Positions 9,161-18,216 of a stretch of 64,000 nucleotides of DNA are shown here, one piece after another. Position numbers and translations under genes: made by a program. The stretch comes from JAHEFT01 sp963700705 (lineage in GTDB: Bacteria; Pseudomonadota; Gammaproteobacteria; Xanthomonadales; SZUA-36), in contig CAVOYQ010000007.1 in NCBI GenBank assembly GCA_963700705.1, positions 184,995 through 248,994 of the forward strand. Direction: 5' to 3'. How positions within the stretch are numbered: position 1 is the stretch's first letter; the number at the start of each line of letters is the position of its first letter. The notes under the pieces were generated by a model. It saw only the letters and a program-made list of their open reading frames with translations. It made no database searches and had not been told where the DNA came from.

Positions 9161-9445
9161 ATGCCGTATTATATTTCTCCGCCGCCAATGAATCCGCTGT
9201 CCCGTCTGCTGGCTGCCATCCTGGCGGTGCTGGCCATGGTCGGCGCCTTTTTCTTTGGCGTTTTTGTACTCGCTTTTGCAGCGGGAATCGGCCTCATTGC
9301 CTGGCTGGCGTTCTCCGTTCGACTGTGGTGGCTGCGAAAAAAAGGTGCGATTGGCGGGGCAGGGCCAAACCGGGCAGCGAGGGTACGGTCCGGAACCCGG
9401 GTGAAACCGGGCGGGACATCACTGACGTGGAATATACTGTGGTGA
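9161..9445 (+). CDS. Small membrane protein, possibly frame-broken near its end
   Basis: 94 residues as read. After MPYYISPPP a strong hydrophobic span (about residues 14-52) ends in RLWWLRKK. ATG 9161 follows GGGATCGAGTCG, a weak ribosome site. I do not recognise a named family. After the run of seven A (9337-9343), another frame continues to a stop at 9465 and ends with the acidic, aromatic DITDVEYTVVTRRDED. That looks more like a natural C-terminus than the GC-rich composition of the frame shown. The true gene may therefore run 9161-9465 with an indel at the A-run. Confidence 0.5.
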   Translation: MPYYISPPPMNPLSRLLAAILAVLAMVGAFFFGVFVLAFAAGIGLIAWLAFSVRLWWLRKKGAIGGAGPNRAARVRSGTRVKPGGTSLTWNILW

Positions 9446-9511
9446 CCCGGCGGGACGAAGATTGATGGACGCGGAGCAGCCGGCCAAGTATCCACCCGCG
9501 CCACTGTCTCC

Positions 9512-9517
9512 TATAAT
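9512..9517 (+). promoter_or_regulatory. -10 promoter element upstream of the CBS protein
   Basis: A perfect TATAAT lies 29 bp before the ATG of the CBS gene. No convincing -35 is seen at the right spacing, so it may be an extended or activated promoter. Confidence 0.4.
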
Positions 9518-9546
9518 CAGGTGAAGCCTTAACAAGGAATCTGATC

Positions 9547-9981
9547 ATGCCAACAATCCGGGAAGTTCTCGAAACCAAGGGTAATGAAGTGCTGACCATT
9601 TCAGGACAGGCATCCGTCCTTGAAGCGATCGGCATCATGTCGGACGCCAATGTCGGCGCCATCGTGATCCAGGACGGGGACAAGCCGGACGGGATATTCA
9701 CTGAACGTGACTACCTGAGGAAGATTGCCCTCAAGGGCCTGTCTTCAAAAAACACCGTGGTCTCGGAGGTGATGTCATCCCCGCTTATTACGGTTGATTT
9801 GTCCGATTCGACGCGTGACGCAATGGCGACCATGACGGAGCGCCGTTGCCGCCACCTCATCGTGACAGACAGCGGGAACATGGTCGGCATAGTCTCGCTG
9901 GGCGACCTGGTGAAACGCATGTTGCAGCACAAGGAAGCAGAAGTAGAACAACTCTCAAGCTACATCTCGGGTAACTACTAG
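9547..9981 (+). CDS. Two-CBS-domain protein
   Basis: 144 residues made of two tandem CBS domains (about 8-65 and 75-130) with typical phrases VLEAIGIMSDANVGAIVIQD, FTERDYLRKI, VMSSPLITV and CRHLIVTDSGNMVGIVSLGDLVK. CBS pairs bind adenosine nucleotides and act as energy or redox sensors. Nothing else is fused to it, so the partner is unknown. The TAG stop is followed at once by the repeat element at 9982. Confidence 0.9.
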   Translation: MPTIREVLETKGNEVLTISGQASVLEAIGIMSDANVGAIVIQDGDKPDGIFTERDYLRKIALKGLSSKNTVVSEVMSSPLITVDLSDSTRDAMATMTERRCRHLIVTDSGNMVGIVSLGDLVKRMLQHKEAEVEQLSSYISGNY

Positions 9982-10147
9982 TAGTGGCCGGTAACAGAGA
10001 AATCGAAAGCGCCTGACTCGGTCTGATGGCGCCTGGCTTGATCTTCACTCGGCCGATAGCTACGGCTATCGACCTCGCTCCAGACCTGCGCCAACCACCA
10101 CCATCCCTTCGTCATCCATCTTCCGCTTCCTCTGTTACCGGCCACTA
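9982..10147. repeat. 160-bp inverted-repeat element, copy A1
   Basis: About 166 bp bounded by complementary ends (TAGTGGCCGGTAACAGAG and its reverse complement). The inner core contains TTCACTCGGCCGATAGC followed by a small hairpin (GATAGC-tacg-GCTATC). The same element occurs at 10675-10836 (opposite orientation) and 44317-44478. An extra copy of the right end lies at 10151-10169. No reading frame is conserved between copies. Confidence 0.85.
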
Positions 10148-10166
10148 GGGTTGCTGTTACCGGCCA

Positions 10167-10580
10167 CTAGGGTTTTTCGCCGTCAGTTGAATTATTGCCG
10201 CCAGCGGGTTTTTCACTGTTCATGGCTTCCTTGACGGCCGCCCGTGTTTCCTCGGCGGTCCGTCCTTTCCGGTACTGATCCAGCACAATCGACTCCACCT
10301 GGTTCAGAATGCTGTCCATCGACCCGGCAGGATGCGATGCCCCCAATGGCGGCTGGTCGCCAAACAGGTTGATCCAGCGTTCGCTGCGCCGGCCCAGCTT
10401 CACGACCCTGCGGAATTTTAAATCGCAATCCTTCCCTCCCTCGATCAGCCCGATCAGGGCCGCCAGCAGTGACAGGGGAATCAGGATGGCGTCGCGGACG
10501 CCGTCGGCCAGGAGCTTGATTTGCAGCACGGCAGCTTCCCGTACCAACCTGGCGCGGGGACTTTCTTTCGTGTCATTCAT
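10167..10580 (-). CDS. Conserved hypothetical protein with one membrane segment
   Basis: 137 residues. The N-terminal half has a hydrophobic helix (about residues 30-47, DAILIPLSLLAALIGLIEGG). It is followed by FRRVVKLGRRSERWINLF, a phrase I associate with an unnamed gammaproteobacterial family. The C-terminus is polar and likely disordered. Function unknown. It lies between two copies of repeat element A, and its TAG stop lies in the duplicated end of copy A1, so the C-terminus may have been reshaped by the repeat. Confidence 0.65.
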   Translation of the reverse strand: MNDTKESPRARLVREAAVLQIKLLADGVRDAILIPLSLLAALIGLIEGGKDCDLKFRRVVKLGRRSERWINLFGDQPPLGASHPAGSMDSILNQVESIVLDQYRKGRTAEETRAAVKEAMNSEKPAGGNNSTDGEKP

Positions 10581-10674
10581 GGCATGTATAATTGCTCAGA
10601 AGTTCGCGGGCGAAAACGCTATCGTAACCCAAGTGTACTGCATCGCAATGAATGGCCCTTTTCAAGAGACACCC

Positions 10675-10836
10675 GTGGCCTGTATCAGCCAAAGCGGAAG
10701 AGGGATCGCGAAGGAATGGTGGTGGCTGGCGCCGGTCTGGAGCGAGGTTGATAGCCATAGCTATCGGCCGAGTGAAGACCAAGTCAGGCGCCAGCAGGCC
10801 GAGTGAGATGCTTTCGATTTGGCTGATACAGGCCAC
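10675..10836. repeat. 160-bp inverted-repeat element, copy A2 (inverted orientation)
   Basis: Ends GTGGCCTGTATCAGCCAAA and its reverse complement, length 162 bp. The core is the reverse complement of copies A1 and A3, with the same GATAGC/GCTATC hairpin. Compared with A1 the end arms differ at several positions, but each change is matched in the opposite arm. It sits 14 bp before gloA and after the start of the hypothetical gene at 10580. Confidence 0.85.
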
Positions 10837-10850
10837 CAAGGAGACAACTG

Positions 10851-11270
10851 ATGAAATACCTGCACACCATGGTCAGGGTCACCGACCTTGATGAATCGAT
10901 GGATTTTTACTGCAATAAACTGGGACTGGTCGAAGTGCGCCGCAAGGATTTTCCGCAAGGCCGGTTCACACTGGTCTACCTTGCTGCACCGGGTGACGAG
11001 GACGCCCAGGTAGAGCTGACATTCAACTGGGATCGCGAAAATTACAGCGGAGGCCGGAATTTCGGTCACCTTGCCTATTCGGTGGATAATATTTACCAAA
11101 CCTGTCAACGCCTGATGGATCATGGAGTGAAGATCAACCGTCCTCCCCGTGATGGCCACATGGCATTCGTGCGCTCGCCGGATGGAATTTCCATAGAGTT
11201 GTTGCAGCATGGTGAAGCGCTGCCGCCACAGGAACCCTGGGCTTCGATGGGAAATTCGGGAAGCTGGTGA
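10851..11270 (+). CDS. gloA: Lactoylglutathione lyase (glyoxalase I)
   Basis: 139 residues. Isomerises the methylglyoxal-glutathione hemithioacetal to S-lactoylglutathione, the first detoxification step. The metal ligands of the family are all present: H5 (MKYLHTMVRV), E55 (QVELTFNW), H73 (FGHLAYSVD) and E116 (SIELLQHG). GGAG lies just before the ATG, immediately after repeat copy A2. The next gene starts 17 bp after the stop. Confidence 0.96.
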   Translation: MKYLHTMVRVTDLDESMDFYCNKLGLVEVRRKDFPQGRFTLVYLAAPGDEDAQVELTFNWDRENYSGGRNFGHLAYSVDNIYQTCQRLMDHGVKINRPPRDGHMAFVRSPDGISIELLQHGEALPPQEPWASMGNSGSW

Positions 11271-11287
11271 TCGAACGGGAAAGAGGT

Positions 11288-11563
11288 ATGAACACGGATA
11301 GTGAAGTTCTCGATCTGCTCAGACAGATCAGCCGAAACCAGGCAAGTCTGCTGGAAGGACAGCAGGAAGCGCTGAAGCTCCAGCGGGAGCAATTCGAAAT
11401 GGCCAGGACCCAGTTCGAACGGGCCGATCGGCTCAACGAACGAGCTGAGAAAATCCAGGATACCAGCGCGAAATTGATGGCGGCGGCACGCAAGGCCATG
11501 GTGGTCATCCTGCCGGTCATCCTGTTCCTGGTGGTTTACCTGACCTGGCTGATTTTTCGTTAG
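11288..11563 (+). CDS. Small coiled-coil protein with C-terminal membrane anchor
   Basis: 91 residues from ATG 11288, preceded by a good ribosome site (AAAGAGG). Residues 1-65 are charged and heptad-rich (Leu, Gln, Arg, Glu), predicting a coiled coil. The last ~22 residues (AMVVILPVILFLVVYLTWLIFR) form one membrane helix, so this is a tail-anchored topology. No named family recognised. Probably cotranscribed with gloA. Confidence 0.65.
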   Translation: MNTDSEVLDLLRQISRNQASLLEGQQEALKLQREQFEMARTQFERADRLNERAEKIQDTSAKLMAAARKAMVVILPVILFLVVYLTWLIFR

Positions 11564-11582
11564 CTCACCGGAAGCAGATTCC

Positions 11583-12962
11583 TTAGTGCACCGGTTCCGA
11601 TATCGAAACGGGTGGAGTGTCGATATGTTTAGTCGATGCGGCATAGAAATCAAAGAAAAAGTAAAAAATCAGGCTGCATACGACCAGGGTGGCAAGCATC
11701 GCCGGTGTTCCGTACCGGAACCAGACCCAGGGCGTGATGGCCAGAGATGGATCGTTCTCACGTTTCGCCAGCCGCTCGGAAATCGTGACGATATAGACGT
11801 TGGCGGTAGAGCCGATGTGCGTGCCGTTGCCGCCCATGCCGACGCCGGCCGACAGAGCCCACCACAAGGGCGCAATCTGGATGCCCTGCGCTTCCATTCC
11901 CAGCAGGATGGGGATCATGGCCGCCGTGAACGGAATATTGTCGATGACCGCGGAGAGCAGGGCAGCGACCCATAGCAACACCAGCGTCGCCGTCAACAGG
12001 TCCTCCTGTACGAACGGAATGATGAACTGACCCAGGTAGCGCAGGAAGCCGCTGTGTTCGACGCCGCCCACCACGATAAACAGCGAGATGAAGAACATCA
12101 GCAGCGGAATCTCGACGTCTTCCATCGCGTGATCCATTTCGACATTCCTGGCGATGAAAACCAGCAGGGTCAGGCCGGCCGCCGAGACCATCCAGGGCTC
12201 CCAGCCGATGGCATGGTGGATGGTGAACATCACGATCATGAATCCGAGCACGGCCAGCGATTTGTTCCACAGCGTGCGATCATTGAATTCGGTTTTTTCG
12301 TGGAATTCCCCCTGGGGCTGGATCGCCAGTTGCCTGTGAAACAGGATTCGTAGCACGACCAGCACGGTAATCCAGGCCGCCAGCGTCATCCAGCCCATGT
12401 GAAATATGAAGGTGTTGAAGTCGATGCCCTTGGCGGAGCCGATCATCAGGTTGGGCGGGTCGCCGACCAGGGTCGCCACGCCGCCGGTGTCGGAAAGCAG
12501 GGCGGCCGCCATCAGGAAGGGAATGGGCGTAACCTTCATGGCCCGCGCGATCAGGATGATCAGCGGACCGAAAATGACCACGGTGGTGACGTTATCCAGC
12601 ATCAGTGACAGCACGGTAATTGCCGTTCCCAGCAGTACCAGAAGAACGAATTGCCGGCCCCTGCTGATCCTGGCCAGGTAGTTGGCCAGGGCGTCAAAGC
12701 CACCGGTCGGGATCATGATCGAGATGATGGCCATCATGCAGCCGAGCAGGAATACGACGTTCCAGTCGATGGCCAGGACCGCAAGATGGGAGTCATAAAA
12801 GCCGTAATACTGCCCGACAATGATCATGACAATGGCTCCCAGCATCGCAAACTTCGCGCGATGGAAGCCATGAAGCGTTTCCGTGAAAATTCCAACGAAA
12901 GTCAGGGCAAGGACGACTGCAGATGCCATCATCCCTTCGTTCATGACAAGAACTCCCGTCAT
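11583..12962 (-). CDS. NhaD/ArsB-type (ion transporter superfamily) antiporter, intact copy
   Basis: 459 residues with about 11-12 membrane helices. Signature stretches are WNVVFLLGCMMAIISIMIPTGGF, LDNVTTVVIFGPL, LSDTGGVATLVGDPPNLMIG and GGNGTHIGSTANVY. The GDPPN and DN motifs are typical of NhaD Na+/H+ antiporters and the related P-protein/ArsB branch. Likely exports Na+ or another ion against protons. It is the downstream member of a tandem pair with 13165-14545; the two are nearly identical over long stretches. Confidence 0.85.
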   Translation of the reverse strand: MTGVLVMNEGMMASAVVLALTFVGIFTETLHGFHRAKFAMLGAIVMIIVGQYYGFYDSHLAVLAIDWNVVFLLGCMMAIISIMIPTGGFDALANYLARISRGRQFVLLVLLGTAITVLSLMLDNVTTVVIFGPLIILIARAMKVTPIPFLMAAALLSDTGGVATLVGDPPNLMIGSAKGIDFNTFIFHMGWMTLAAWITVLVVLRILFHRQLAIQPQGEFHEKTEFNDRTLWNKSLAVLGFMIVMFTIHHAIGWEPWMVSAAGLTLLVFIARNVEMDHAMEDVEIPLLMFFISLFIVVGGVEHSGFLRYLGQFIIPFVQEDLLTATLVLLWVAALLSAVIDNIPFTAAMIPILLGMEAQGIQIAPLWWALSAGVGMGGNGTHIGSTANVYIVTISERLAKRENDPSLAITPWVWFRYGTPAMLATLVVCSLIFYFFFDFYAASTKHIDTPPVSISEPVH

Positions 12963-13095
12963 TTCCTGTTATCTCCTGGTGGGTGGTGTCCGCTTACTTG
13001 AATGAGGAGTCCCTGGATCGCGGATGGCGCTGAGTTTAAACCTAATCCGGCTCATTGAATATCCGTAAGTGCGCCGAAAAACGGTGCGAGGACAC

Positions 13096-13123
13096 AAAAA
13101 AGCCCGGTTGAACCGGGCTTTTT
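13096..13123. terminator. Bidirectional rho-independent terminator between the antiporter copies
   Basis: A GCCCGG-ttgaa-CCGGGC stem is flanked by A-run and T-run, so it works in both directions. It lies downstream of the leftward antiporter copy ending at 13165 and upstream of the second copy, implying each copy has its own promoter. Confidence 0.85.
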
Positions 13124-13164
13124 CAACGGAAATTTGTTCCGCATACCTTTTAACCGGTAATTTC

Positions 13165-14545
13165 TTAATGCACCGGTTCCGATATCGATACGGGTGGCGT
13201 GTCGATATGTTCAGTCGACGCCACGTAGAAATCGAAGAAAAAGTAAAAAATCAGGCTGCACATGACCAGGGTGGCGAGCATCGCCGGGGTTCCGTACCGG
13301 AACCAGACCCAGGGGGTGATGGCCAGTGATGGATCGTTCTCACGCTTCGCCAGCCGTTCGGAAATCGTGACGATATACACGTTGGCGGTGGAACCGATGT
13401 GGGTGCCGTTGCCGCCCATGCCGACACCGGCCGCCAGCGCCCACCATAAAGGCGCGACCATGATGCCCTGTGCTTCCATTCCCAGCAGGATCGGGATCAT
13501 GGCTGCGGTGAACGGGATATTATCAATGGCAGCGGAGAGCAAGGCCGCGACCCATAACAACACCAGGGTTGCGAGTCAACAGGTCTTTCTGGACGAACGG
13601 AACGATGAACTGGCCCAGGTAGCGCAGGAAGCCGCTGTGTTCGACGCCGCCGACCACGATAAACAGGGAGATGAAGAACATCAGCAGTGGAATCTCGACG
13701 TCTTCCATCGCGTGGTCCATTTCGACGTGCCGGGCGATAAAAACCAGCAGGGTCAGGCCGGCCGCCGAAACCATCCAGGGTTCCCAGCCGATGGAGTGGT
13801 GGATGGTGAACATCACGACCATAAAGCCGAGCACGCCCAACGACTGGTTCCACAGTTTGCGGTCTTTGTATTCGGCTTTGTCGTGATATTCGCCCTGTGG
13901 TTTGATCGCCAGTTGCTTGCGGAACAGGAAGCGAAGCGCCAACAAAACCGTAACCCACGCCGCCAGGGTCATCGGGCCCATGTGCATCAGGAAGGTATTG
14001 AAGTCGATGCCCTTGGCCGAACCGATCATCAGGTTGGGCGGGTCGCCTACCAGGGTCGCCACGCCGCCGGTGTCAGACAGCAAAGCCGCGGCGAGCAGGA
14101 AGGGAATGGGAGTGACCTTCATGGCCCGGGCGATCAGGATGATCAGCGGGCCGAAAATGACCACCGTGGTGACGTTATCCAGCAGCAGTGACAGCACGGT
14201 CACCGATGTTCCCAGCAACACCATCAAGACGAACTGCCGGCCCCTGCTGATCCGGGCCATGAAATTGGCCATTGCTTCAAAACCACCGGTGGGGATCATG
14301 ATCGAGACGATCGCCATCATGCAACCGAGCAGGAACACGACATTCCAGTCGATGGCCAGTACCGCAAGATGGGAGTCATAAAAGCCGTAATACTGCCCGA
14401 CGATAATCATCAGGATGGCGCCCATCATCGCAAACTTGGCGCGATGGAAACCGTGAATGGTTTCCGTGAAAATTCCAACAAAAGTCAGCGCAAGGACGAT
14501 ACCAGAGGCCATCATTGCTTCGTTCATGACAAGCAGTTCTGTCAT
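13165..14545 (-). CDS. NhaD/ArsB-type antiporter, second copy (one frame break at ~13573)
   Basis: Same family and architecture as the copy at 11583-12962, starting MTELLVMNEAMMAS instead of MTGVLVMNEGMMAS. Aligning the DNA of the copies shows one extra base here near 13573, where this copy has TTGCGAGTCAAC and the other TCGCCGTCAAC. This splits the frame into 13523-14545 and 13165-13563. Either a real inactivating insertion in a redundant copy or a sequencing error; the many similar +1 breaks in this window favour error. Confidence 0.82.
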
Positions 14546-14690
14546 TTTCTGTTATCTCCCGGTGGGGTCAGGTCCGTCTTGTTACGTACGCTTTTTGGTT
14601 TCGCTGCGCTGGATTGCGGACGGTGCCTGATTCTATCGTAAATCGGCATGGTACACATCCAAAGATGTATTTTCAAAATACCTGGTTTAG

Positions 14691-14724
14691 AATATATCTC
14701 TTAATTCGCATAGAGAGATATATT
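14691..14724 (+). promoter_or_regulatory. Inverted-repeat operator or leader hairpin upstream of metK
   Basis: Perfect 11-bp arms AATATATCTCT and AGAGATATATT, 12 bp apart, about 20 bp before the metK ATG. The AT-rich dyad has the size expected of a dimeric regulator site. SahR (ArsR family) is known to control SAM-cycle genes in proteobacteria and is the natural candidate, but no regulator gene is visible here. An RNA hairpin role is possible. No SAM or SAH riboswitch consensus is seen. Confidence 0.55.
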
Positions 14725-14743
14725 TTCCTGGAGTGTATGAAAA

Positions 14744-15907
14744 ATGAGTAATTACCTGTTTACATCGGAATCCGTTTCCGAAGGACATCCCGATAAAGTC
14801 GCAGACCAGATTTCTGATGCCGTCCTTGACGCCATTCTCAGGCAGGATCCGGCGGCTCACGTTGCTTGCGAAACGTTTGTAAAAACCGGGGTGGCCATCG
14901 TCGGTGGTGAAATCACCACCAGCGCCTGGGTAGACCTGGAAGACCTGATCCGCAAGGTCATCGTGGACATCGGCTATGATTCCTCCGAGGTCGGATTCGA
15001 CGGCAACACCTGCGCCGTGATGAACATCATCGGCAAGCAGTCTCCGGACATCAACCAGGGCGTTTCCCGTGAACGTCCGGAAGACCAGGGCGCCGGGGAC
15101 CAGGGACTGATGTTCGGCTATGCGACCAACGAAACCGATGTGCTGATGCCCGCACCCATTTACTACGCCCACGAACTGGTCAAGCGCCAGAGCGTTATCC
15201 GCCGGACGACCAAGGAAGGCCGTTATCACCTGCGCCCGGATGCCAAGAGCCAGGTGACGTTCCGTTATGAAGACGGCAAGCCGGTCGGCATCGATGCCGT
15301 GGTGCTTTCGACCCAGCACAACGCTGAGTCCAGCCAGTCTGATTTGCGTGAACTGGTGATGGAGGAAATCATCAAGCCGGTGCTGCCCGCCGAATGGTTG
15401 AACGGCAGCACCAAGTACCACATCAACCCGACCGGGCGTTTCGAAGTCGGAGGTCCCGTCGGCGACGCCGGCCTGACCGGGCGCAAGATCATCGTCGATA
15501 CTTACGGTGGTATGGCACGGCATGGCGGCGGCGCTTTTTCCGGGAAAGATCCTTCCAAGGTAGACCGGTCCGCAGCTTACGCAGCCCGTTACGTGGCGAA
15601 GAATATCGTCGCTGCCGGCCTGGCGGACCGCCTGGAAATCCAGGTGTCCTATGCCATTGGTGTAGCCGAGCCGACATCCGTTACGGTGGATACTTTCGGA
15701 ACGGAGCATATTCCGGCCAAGCAGATCGAACAGATCGTGCGCCAGGAATTCGACCTCAGGCCCTACGCCATCATCAGGATGCTGGACCTGATTCAACCGA
15801 TCTATCAACCCCTGGCCGCTTATGGCCACATGGGCCGTGAAGATTTGAACGTCAATTGGGAAGCCGTTGACCGTGTTGAGCGAATCCGCTCCGCGGCCGG
15901 ACTTTAA
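14744..15907 (+). CDS. metK: S-adenosylmethionine synthase
   Basis: 387 residues, full length. Makes SAM from methionine and ATP. Seen: FTSESVSEGHPDKVADQISD, GDQGLMFGYATNE, RPDAKSQVT, GRFEVGGPVGDAGLTGRKI and DTYGGMARHGGGAFSGKDP, all classic. A GGAG-type ribosome site precedes ATG 14744. First gene of metK-ahcY-metF, which together form the activated methyl cycle. Confidence 0.98.
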   Translation: MSNYLFTSESVSEGHPDKVADQISDAVLDAILRQDPAAHVACETFVKTGVAIVGGEITTSAWVDLEDLIRKVIVDIGYDSSEVGFDGNTCAVMNIIGKQSPDINQGVSRERPEDQGAGDQGLMFGYATNETDVLMPAPIYYAHELVKRQSVIRRTTKEGRYHLRPDAKSQVTFRYEDGKPVGIDAVVLSTQHNAESSQSDLRELVMEEIIKPVLPAEWLNGSTKYHINPTGRFEVGGPVGDAGLTGRKIIVDTYGGMARHGGGAFSGKDPSKVDRSAAYAARYVAKNIVAAGLADRLEIQVSYAIGVAEPTSVTVDTFGTEHIPAKQIEQIVRQEFDLRPYAIIRMLDLIQPIYQPLAAYGHMGREDLNVNWEAVDRVERIRSAAGL

Positions 15908-15935
15908 TACCGAATCCACTATAGGAGATAGCTTG

Positions 15936-17366
15936 ATGAGTGCTGTTATTGAAGAATTGAAAAAACACGACTATTTCGTTGCCGACATCAGCCAGGCCGG
16001 GTATGGCCGCAAGGAAATTGCGATTGCGGAATCCGAGATGCCCGGACTGATGGCCCTGCAAAAAGAATACGGCGATACCCAGCCGCTCAAGGGCGCGCGG
16101 ATCGCGGGCAGTCTGCACATGACCATCCAGACAGCGATGCTGATCGAGACACTGAAAATACTGGGTGCGGACGTTCGCTGGGCATCGTGCAATATTTACT
16201 CCACGCAGGATCATGCGGCCGCCGCGATCGCCGCCGGAGGCACTCCGGTGTTCGCGTTCAAGGGCGAGACGCTGGATGAATACTGGGAATTCACCCACCA
16301 GATATTCAACTGGGGCCCCGGGGACAAGGACGAGGATTTCGCCAACATGATCCTGGACGACGGTGGTGACGCGACCCTGCTTCTGCACCTGGGCGCCAGG
16401 GCCGAGAAAGACCTGTCGTTGCTGGACAATCCGGGTAGTGAGGAAGAGGTAGCGTTGTTCAATTCGATCCGCAAGCGCATCGATTCGCGCCCGGGTTGGT
16501 ATTCCAGGGCCTTGTCGCAGATCCGCGGAGTCACCGAGGAGACCACCACCGGTGTCAAGCGGCTGTACCAGATGGCGAAAGAGGGGGTTCTGCCCTTTCC
16601 GGCGATCAACGTGAACGATTCGGTTACCAAGTCCAAGTTCGACAACCTCTATGGTTGCCGCGAGTCCCTGGTCGACGGGATCAAGCGCGCGACCGACGTG
16701 ATGGTGGCCGGTAAGATTGCACTGGTTGCCGGGTACGGTGACGTCGGCAAAGGCTGTGCACAGTCGCTCAAAGGTCTTGGCGCAACCGTCTGGGTCACCG
16801 AGATCGACCCGATTTGCGCGTTACAGGCGGCGATGGAAGGCTTCCGCGTGGTGACCATGGAGCATGCTGCCGACAAGGCGGATATTTTTGTAACGGCAAC
16901 CGGCAACTACCACGTCATCAACCACGACCACATGGCGGCGATGAAACACCAGGCGATCGTGTGCAATATCGGACATTTCGACAATGAGATCGACGTGGCC
17001 AGCCTGAAGCAGTACGAATGGGACAACATCAAACCCCAGGTTGACCACATCATTTTCCCGGATGGCAAAAGGATTATTCTCCTGGCGCAAGGCCGGCTGG
17101 TAAACCTGGGTTGCGCGACCGGTCACCCGAGTTTCGTCATGTCCAATTCTTTTACCAACCAGGTACTGGCGCAGATGGAACTCTGGAACCATGGTGATCG
17201 GTATGAAAACCAGGTTTATGTCCTGCCCAAGCACCTCGATGAAAAAGTGGCGCAGTTGCACCTCGAGCGCATCGGAGCCCGGTTGACGGAGCTGACGGAA
17301 CAGCAGTCGCGCTACATCGGGGTGGAAAAACAGGGTCCGTACAAGCCGGACCACTACCGCTACTGA
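15936..17366 (+). CDS. ahcY: Adenosylhomocysteinase
   Basis: 476 residues from ATG 15936, which has AGGAGA upstream; the frame is open further upstream but without homology. Hydrolyses S-adenosylhomocysteine to homocysteine and adenosine using bound NAD. Seen: RIAGSLHMTIQTAMLIETL, NIYSTQDHAAAAIA, NLYGCRESLVDGIKRATDVM, VAGYGDVGKGCAQSL (NAD fold) and the C-terminal KPDHYRY. It lies 28 bp after metK and 3 bp before metF. Confidence 0.97.
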   Translation: MSAVIEELKKHDYFVADISQAGYGRKEIAIAESEMPGLMALQKEYGDTQPLKGARIAGSLHMTIQTAMLIETLKILGADVRWASCNIYSTQDHAAAAIAAGGTPVFAFKGETLDEYWEFTHQIFNWGPGDKDEDFANMILDDGGDATLLLHLGARAEKDLSLLDNPGSEEEVALFNSIRKRIDSRPGWYSRALSQIRGVTEETTTGVKRLYQMAKEGVLPFPAINVNDSVTKSKFDNLYGCRESLVDGIKRATDVMVAGKIALVAGYGDVGKGCAQSLKGLGATVWVTEIDPICALQAAMEGFRVVTMEHAADKADIFVTATGNYHVINHDHMAAMKHQAIVCNIGHFDNEIDVASLKQYEWDNIKPQVDHIIFPDGKRIILLAQGRLVNLGCATGHPSFVMSNSFTNQVLAQMELWNHGDRYENQVYVLPKHLDEKVAQLHLERIGARLTELTEQQSRYIGVEKQGPYKPDHYRY

Positions 17367-17369
17367 CCC

Positions 17370-18216
17370 TTGGCGACGCCCCGAATTTCATTCGAGTTCT
17401 TTCCGCCAAGGACGGCGGAACAGAAACTCATCCTGGAATCGACGTGGCAGAAACTCGCCCCGCTGAAACCGGATTACCTTTCTGTCACGTTCGGGGCGGG
17501 TGGTTCGACGCTGGAAGCCACCCGCGAAGCCGTTGAAGCGCTTGCGGCGCAGACGGACGTGCCGGTAGCGCCACATATTTCCTGCATGGCGCAAAGCGAG
17601 GAAATGCTTCGCCGGATATTGACGGCTTACCGGGAGACCGGCGTCAGGAGGCTCGTGGTCCTTCGAGGCGACCGCCCCGAAGGTCTTTCCGGTCCGGGGC
17701 CATTCCAGTATGCGAACGAGTTGGTCAGCTTCATCCGACGCGAGTTCGGCGATGTTTTTCACATCGAAGTGGCCTGTTATCCGGAGTTTCATCCGGAATC
17801 CGGGTCGCCTGAAACCGAGTTGTACTATTTCAAACAAAAAGTGGATGCCGGCGCCAACGGCGCGGTCACCCAGTATTTTTATAATGCGGACGCCTACTTC
17901 AGTTTCCTGGACGACTGCCGCAAATCGGGGATCGATATTCCGGTTACGCCCGGCATCATGCCCATTACCAACTTCAGGCAACTGGCCCACTTCTCCGAAA
18001 TCTGCGGAGCGGAGATTCCCCGGTGGATCCTGCGGCGGCTGGAAGGTTATCGGTGACGATGGCGCTTCGATACGCGCGTTCGGACTCGACGTGGTCACGG
18101 CCCTGTGCGAGCGGCTGCTTGCCGGCGGCGCACCCGGTTTGCACATCTACACGCTCAACCGCGCCAATGCGAGCTTTCTGCTGTGGCAGCGCCTTAGCGC
18201 ACCGGGGTCAGAGTAG
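17370..18216 (+). CDS. metF: Methylenetetrahydrofolate reductase (one frame break at ~18050)
   Basis: About 281 residues. Reduces 5,10-methylene-THF to 5-methyl-THF for methionine synthesis, with FAD. Starts with TTG 17370 (ATPRISFEFFPPRT), 3 bp after ahcY. Seen: VTFGAGGST, LVVLRGDRPEG, FKQKVDAGANGAVTQYFYNAD and PVTPGIMPITNF. The first frame ends after RRLEGYR; the C-terminus continues one base later as GDDGASIRAFG ... FHxYTLNRA-like GLHIYTLNRANASFL. One extra base near 18050 explains this. The TAG stop lies in the repeat at 18195-18302, so the last residues (SAPGSE) come from repeat sequence. Confidence 0.88.

Noticed and set aside
10652..10891. ORFs spanning repeat copy A2 and the start of gloA
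   Set aside because: Composed of the inverted-repeat element, not conserved in copies A1 and A3.
14650..14743. SAM or SAH riboswitch before metK
   Set aside because: The leader is under 100 nt and lacks the conserved cores of these riboswitch classes; only the short AT-rich dyad is present.
14687..15919. Long leftward ORF (410 codons) opposite metK
   Set aside because: Mirror of a GC-rich highly conserved gene; no domain, no ribosome site. The same holds for long antisense frames over gshB, ubiA and the CDF exporter.
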